From positions 19,698 to 27,153 of the forward strand of contig PAPL01000039.1 in assembly GCA_002708885.1 (NCBI GenBank): 7,456 nt of DNA, read 5' to 3'. Numbering within the stretch: the first letter of the stretch is position 1; every line of letters begins with the position of its first letter. Below, in pieces: positions 4,492 through 7,456 of this stretch. The notes beneath the pieces are model-generated. The model ran no database searches. It was not told the DNA's origin and saw only the letters and a list, made by a program, of their open reading frames with translations. A program made the position numbers and the translations under genes. Source of the DNA: Verrucomicrobiales bacterium. Lineage in GTDB: Bacteria; Verrucomicrobiota; Verrucomicrobiia; Verrucomicrobiales; DEV007.

Positions 4492-7456
4492 TGAAATTGA
4501 TTCATCCAGATTAAGGATCAGTGACATCACGGCGGCAGTAGAAGCAAGTTCGGTAGCCTCAATTTCTGCGGCAGCCGGGCGTTCACCTCCACCGGCCAAG
4601 TAAGCTATGGCCGATTCCTTATCTGATTGAAATTCGGCCAATCTATCTCTGTACTCGGCCAGAAGAATTCCAAGCTCATTCTCCTTTACTCTTCGTGAAG
4701 TTGCTAACCTAAATGCAAAAGCAATGCGGTCTTCGACACTCTTCCCGCCTTCGCGAATCGTACGTTCAGCGAGGGCCCGTGCCGCCTCAACAAACTGAGG
4801 ATCATTGAGAAGAACGAGTGCCTGCAATGGTGTGTTTGTTCTTTCTCTGCGAGTCCGACAGGAATTGCGACCATCTGCACCGAGTATACGCATGTTCGCT
4901 GCGGGAATTTGTCGTTTCCAATAAGTGTAGATGCTTCGGCGGTAAAGTGATTCCCCTTTACTCTGCGTGAAGGAAACGTTCGATGCCCCGATCGCATTAC
5001 GTCCAAAAAGCACTGCGGGCTGATAAGGATTGACACCCGGCCCTCCTATCTTATTTACCAGAAGACCACTCACCGAAAGGGCATGATCGCGAATAAATTC
5101 TGCTCCCAACCTTCGGCGAGGAGCATATGCCAACAATTCATTTTCGGGGTCCATTTCAAAAAGACCTTGAACCACTTCACTAGACTGCCTGTAAGTGGCA
5201 GAAGTAACTATCTTTCGAAGTAATTTTTTAACGTCCCAGCCCGATTCAATAAAATCAACAGCAAGATGGTCCAGTAATGCTTGGTGAGATGGACGCTTCC
5301 CCTGTGTTCCGAGGTCCTCTGATGTTTTAACGATGCCGTTTCCGAAGATCATTTGCCAGTACCGGTTAACTGCTACTCTCGAAGTGAGGGGATTTTCAGG
5401 GTCAGTCATCCAGCGCGCCAACCCTAACCGGTTCTTGGGCAGTTCAGGTGAAAAAATCATAATGGATGACGGAGCTGCTGGCTCCACTCTTTCGCCTGGT
5501 TTATCATATTCTCCACGCATCAGCACGTGAGTAGGACGCGGTTTAGCCTCATCAGCCGCAATCATGCTGATCTTTGATTTCCCTTCCAGATCCGACTTCC
5601 TTTTCTTAGCCGCGGCAAGGGATTCTCTCTTTTGTTTAAAACCGGACCAAGTTGCACGGAAGTGAGCGAGCCTCTTGTCACGTTCCTTAGGAATCTTGTT
5701 ACGTTGCAAAGCACTAGTATTTCCAGTGACTCTTACTCGAACATCATCTCCGACCAATGAAACCTTAAGTCTGTCCTTGCCAGTAAAGTTTTCAGGCTTT
5801 TCCAACCCTATGATCAGCGGATTTTCTTTACTGAATTGACCTTTGGATTCACCAACAATTTTTAATTCCTGAACCTCACCCGATAATGATACCCTCTCAA
5901 TTTTTATTGATTCGATAGAACCGGGTCTAGCATCAGAAAAAGACAAGGCAGCTAATGGACCCGGACCGGGTAAAACAATTAACTCATAGTCACGTTTGTC
6001 CGAATCGGGAAGGACAGAACCCTGATTAAGAGTCAGCACAGAACGGAAAGGAGCGTCTCCTATCTTACGTTGAATGACCTGTTCACGTCTTGAATTAAAT
6101 AAAGAGACGGACACATTATCCAATCTTTCTGGGCAACAATCATTACGGTTAAAGATAACCACATGATCGATCGGCATTTCAGACCCAAGGTCAATCTCCC
6201 ACCAAGCATCTTTTTGTTCTTTGGTGCATGAACACGAAGCAAAGGAGCCGCTAGCGTCTCCATCTATGGCCTTTGATGCGATTCCTGAAGCCGAATAGTC
6301 ACTGGACTGGGATGCTTTTCCTGTCCTCCCAACATTTCTGCCGCCAGAATAGATTTCCACCTCTGAAAGCGTAATGAAACCGGTCTGTGCCTTTGGCAGT
6401 GCAATCCTCAAATAGCGGCCAACAAATTTAGAAACCTGCACTTTTGCCTGATCCTTTTTAGTGACAGAGCCTTCGCGCGGATCACTCACTTTCTCGGGAT
6501 CTTTCCATTGGATAGGTTCTTCCAGTTCAATGAGCCATTTTTCAAAATCATCGTTGAGCTCGGGAGGCGTCTCCTGCAAAGATGATTCGATCCCTTTAAT
6601 CTGATCAGAAAGTTTGGCTATTTGATCACTATTAACCGAAGAAATTATCTTGAGGGTCGGTGCTGTTGCGCCTTTTGTATTTCCTCGGCCGACCAAACTA
6701 TTAAAGAAACCCGCGAACTGATAATATTCGCGCTGTGATATCGGGTCAAATTTGTGATCATGGCATTGCGCACATTCCATTGTCAGTCCAAGGAAAGCCG
6801 TTGCAGTGGTGTTTACCCGATCCACAAGATATTTGATTCGATAATCCTCATCTATGATACCTCCCTCATTGGATGTCGGGTTGTTACGAAGAAATCCTGT
6901 AGCTAACTTCTGGTCGTCAGTAGCATTAGGAATCAAATCCCCCGAGACCTGCCAATTAATAAAATCATTGTATGGAAGATTCGCATTAAAAGCAGAAATG
7001 ACCCAGTCCCTCCAAGGATAAATACTACGGGGATGATCCTCGAACAGGCCGTCAGTGTCTCCGTATCTGGCAACATCCAACCATTCAAGGGCCATCCTTT
7101 CTCCGAACCTAGGAGAATCCAAGAGTCTTTCAACAGCGCCCTCAAAAGCATTTTCTGAATCATCCTCAATGAATTTATCAAGATCAGCAATGCTAGGAGG
7201 AAGGCCCGTGAGGTCAAAACTTGCCCTACGTAAGAGTCGTTCTTTCCCTGTAGAATCCGAAGGATTTAGACCCAAACCTTCAAGTTTAGACAAAATAAAA
7301 TAATCAATTTCATTTATAATCCAAGCCTTGTCATTGACTCTAGGCAATGGTCGTTTTTGCGGAGGCATGAATGCCCAATGACGTTCCCATTTTGCTCCTT
7401 GCGTGACCCAATCCCTTAGCAACTTGATTTCTTTTGCGGTCAGTTCAGATTTCGCA
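4483..7456 (-). CDS. Planctomycete-type cytochrome/DUF1549-DUF1553 (PSD1) protein with a discoidin-like module, N-terminally truncated by the window
   Basis: The reading frame is open to base 7455. Upstream of the TTG at 7422 it still reads 'KSELTAKEIKLLRDW', the usual end of a PSCyt1 cytochrome domain, so TTG is not the start; the PSCyt1 heme site and signal peptide lie outside. Residues below count from that TTG. PSCyt2 (DUF1549) spans ~34-243 and includes CAQCH (217-221, bases 6760-6774), a c-type heme site. A galactose-binding/F5-8C-like module lies at ~330-478 ('AWWEIDLGS', 'NRNDCCPERL') and a further beta-rich insert at ~479-570. A charged helical linker (575-625) and 'THVLMRGEYDKPGE' lead into PSD1 (DUF1553, ~655-945) with 'RTNTPLQALVLLNDPQF'. 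The C-terminus is complete. The family is exported and often found with sulfatases and glycan-degradation genes; its biochemical role is unsettled. The usual DUF1501 partner does not follow downstream. Confidence 0.93.
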   Translation of the reverse strand, partial: AKSELTAKEIKLLRDWVTQGAKWERHWAFMPPQKRPLPRVNDKAWIINEIDYFILSKLEGLGLNPSDSTGKERLLRRASFDLTGLPPSIADLDKFIEDDSENAFEGAVERLLDSPRFGERMALEWLDVARYGDTDGLFEDHPRSIYPWRDWVISAFNANLPYNDFINWQVSGDLIPNATDDQKLATGFLRNNPTSNEGGIIDEDYRIKYLVDRVNTTATAFLGLTMECAQCHDHKFDPISQREYYQFAGFFNSLVGRGNTKGATAPTLKIISSVNSDQIAKLSDQIKGIESSLQETPPELNDDFEKWLIELEEPIQWKDPEKVSDPREGSVTKKDQAKVQVSKFVGRYLRIALPKAQTGFITLSEVEIYSGGRNVGRTGKASQSSDYSASGIASKAIDGDASGSFASCSCTKEQKDAWWEIDLGSEMPIDHVVIFNRNDCCPERLDNVSVSLFNSRREQVIQRKIGDAPFRSVLTLNQGSVLPDSDKRDYELIVLPGPGPLAALSFSDARPGSIESIKIERVSLSGEVQELKIVGESKGQFSKENPLIIGLEKPENFTGKDRLKVSLVGDDVRVRVTGNTSALQRNKIPKERDKRLAHFRATWSGFKQKRESLAAAKKRKSDLEGKSKISMIAADEAKPRPTHVLMRGEYDKPGERVEPAAPSSIMIFSPELPKNRLGLARWMTDPENPLTSRVAVNRYWQMIFGNGIVKTSEDLGTQGKRPSHQALLDHLAVDFIESGWDVKKLLRKIVTSATYRQSSEVVQGLFEMDPENELLAYAPRRRLGAEFIRDHALSVSGLLVNKIGGPGVNPYQPAVLFGRNAIGASNVSFTQSKGESLYRRSIYTYWKRQIPAANMRILGADGRNSCRTRRERTNTPLQALVLLNDPQFVEAARALAERTIREGGKSVEDRIAFAFRLATSRRVKENELGILLAEYRDRLAEFQSDKESAIAYLAGGGERPAAAEIEATELASTAAVMSLILNLDESISKS

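Noticed and set aside
4704..5036. 110-codon open frame in another minus-strand frame inside the PSD1 gene
   Set aside because: It overlaps the strongly conserved PSD1 motif region in a different frame and has no recognisable features of its own.
7420..7422. TTG at 7422 as the start of the PSD1 gene
   Set aside because: The conserved PSCyt1 ending continues in frame upstream of it to the window edge.
1..7456. Mobile element, CRISPR array, tRNA/rRNA or defence system
   Set aside because: No transposase or integrase motifs, no direct-repeat/spacer pattern, no cloverleaf or rRNA-like sequence and no defence-type domains were seen on either strand.

Overview
The window holds three long genes and almost nothing else. 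Two of them run off the window edges. The gene set is typical of a secretion-rich, polysaccharide-degrading member of the PVC superphylum, most likely Verrucomicrobiota. This rests on three things: a Planctomycete-type cytochrome/DUF1553 protein with an internal discoidin-like module, a Tat-exported Gfo/Idh/MocA oxidoreductase, and a large extracellular protein whose last ~70 residues match the 'S.DL.NW ... FYR' ending I know from many verrucomicrobial secreted proteins. Planctomycetota or Lentisphaerota cannot be excluded from sequence alone.

Layout: (1) Bases 1-3012, plus strand: the 3' part (1003 codons) of a large mosaic secreted protein. It contains a beta-sandwich module ending in a Cys cluster, an NHL/Vgb-type beta-propeller with an inserted DxDxDG loop, a second Cys-rich sandwich, PKD-like, HYR-like and Ig-like domains, and the C-terminal module. 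The frame is open to base 1, so the first Met (base 40) is internal. (2) Bases 3013-3138: a 126-bp intergenic region with a good sigma70-like promoter (TTGACC, 17 bp, TAAAAT) but no convincing terminator for gene 1. (3) Bases 3139-4479, plus strand: a complete 446-aa Gfo/Idh/MocA oxidoreductase with a twin-arginine signal. (4) Bases 4483-7455, minus strand: the C-terminal ~990 codons of a PSCyt1-PSCyt2-discoidin-PSD1 protein. Its frame is also open to the window edge, and its real start lies outside.

Genes 2 and 3 are convergent. Only 3 bp separate their stop codons, and a weak AT-rich dyad is centred on that gap. All three products are predicted to work outside the cytoplasm, which fits glycan capture and oxidation at the cell envelope. 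No operon links them, however: gene 2 has its own promoter and gene 3 is on the other strand. No RNA genes, mobile elements, CRISPR arrays or defence-type genes are visible. I found no clearly new system. The most unusual object is the mosaic protein of gene 1, with its paired Cys-cluster modules flanking a propeller.
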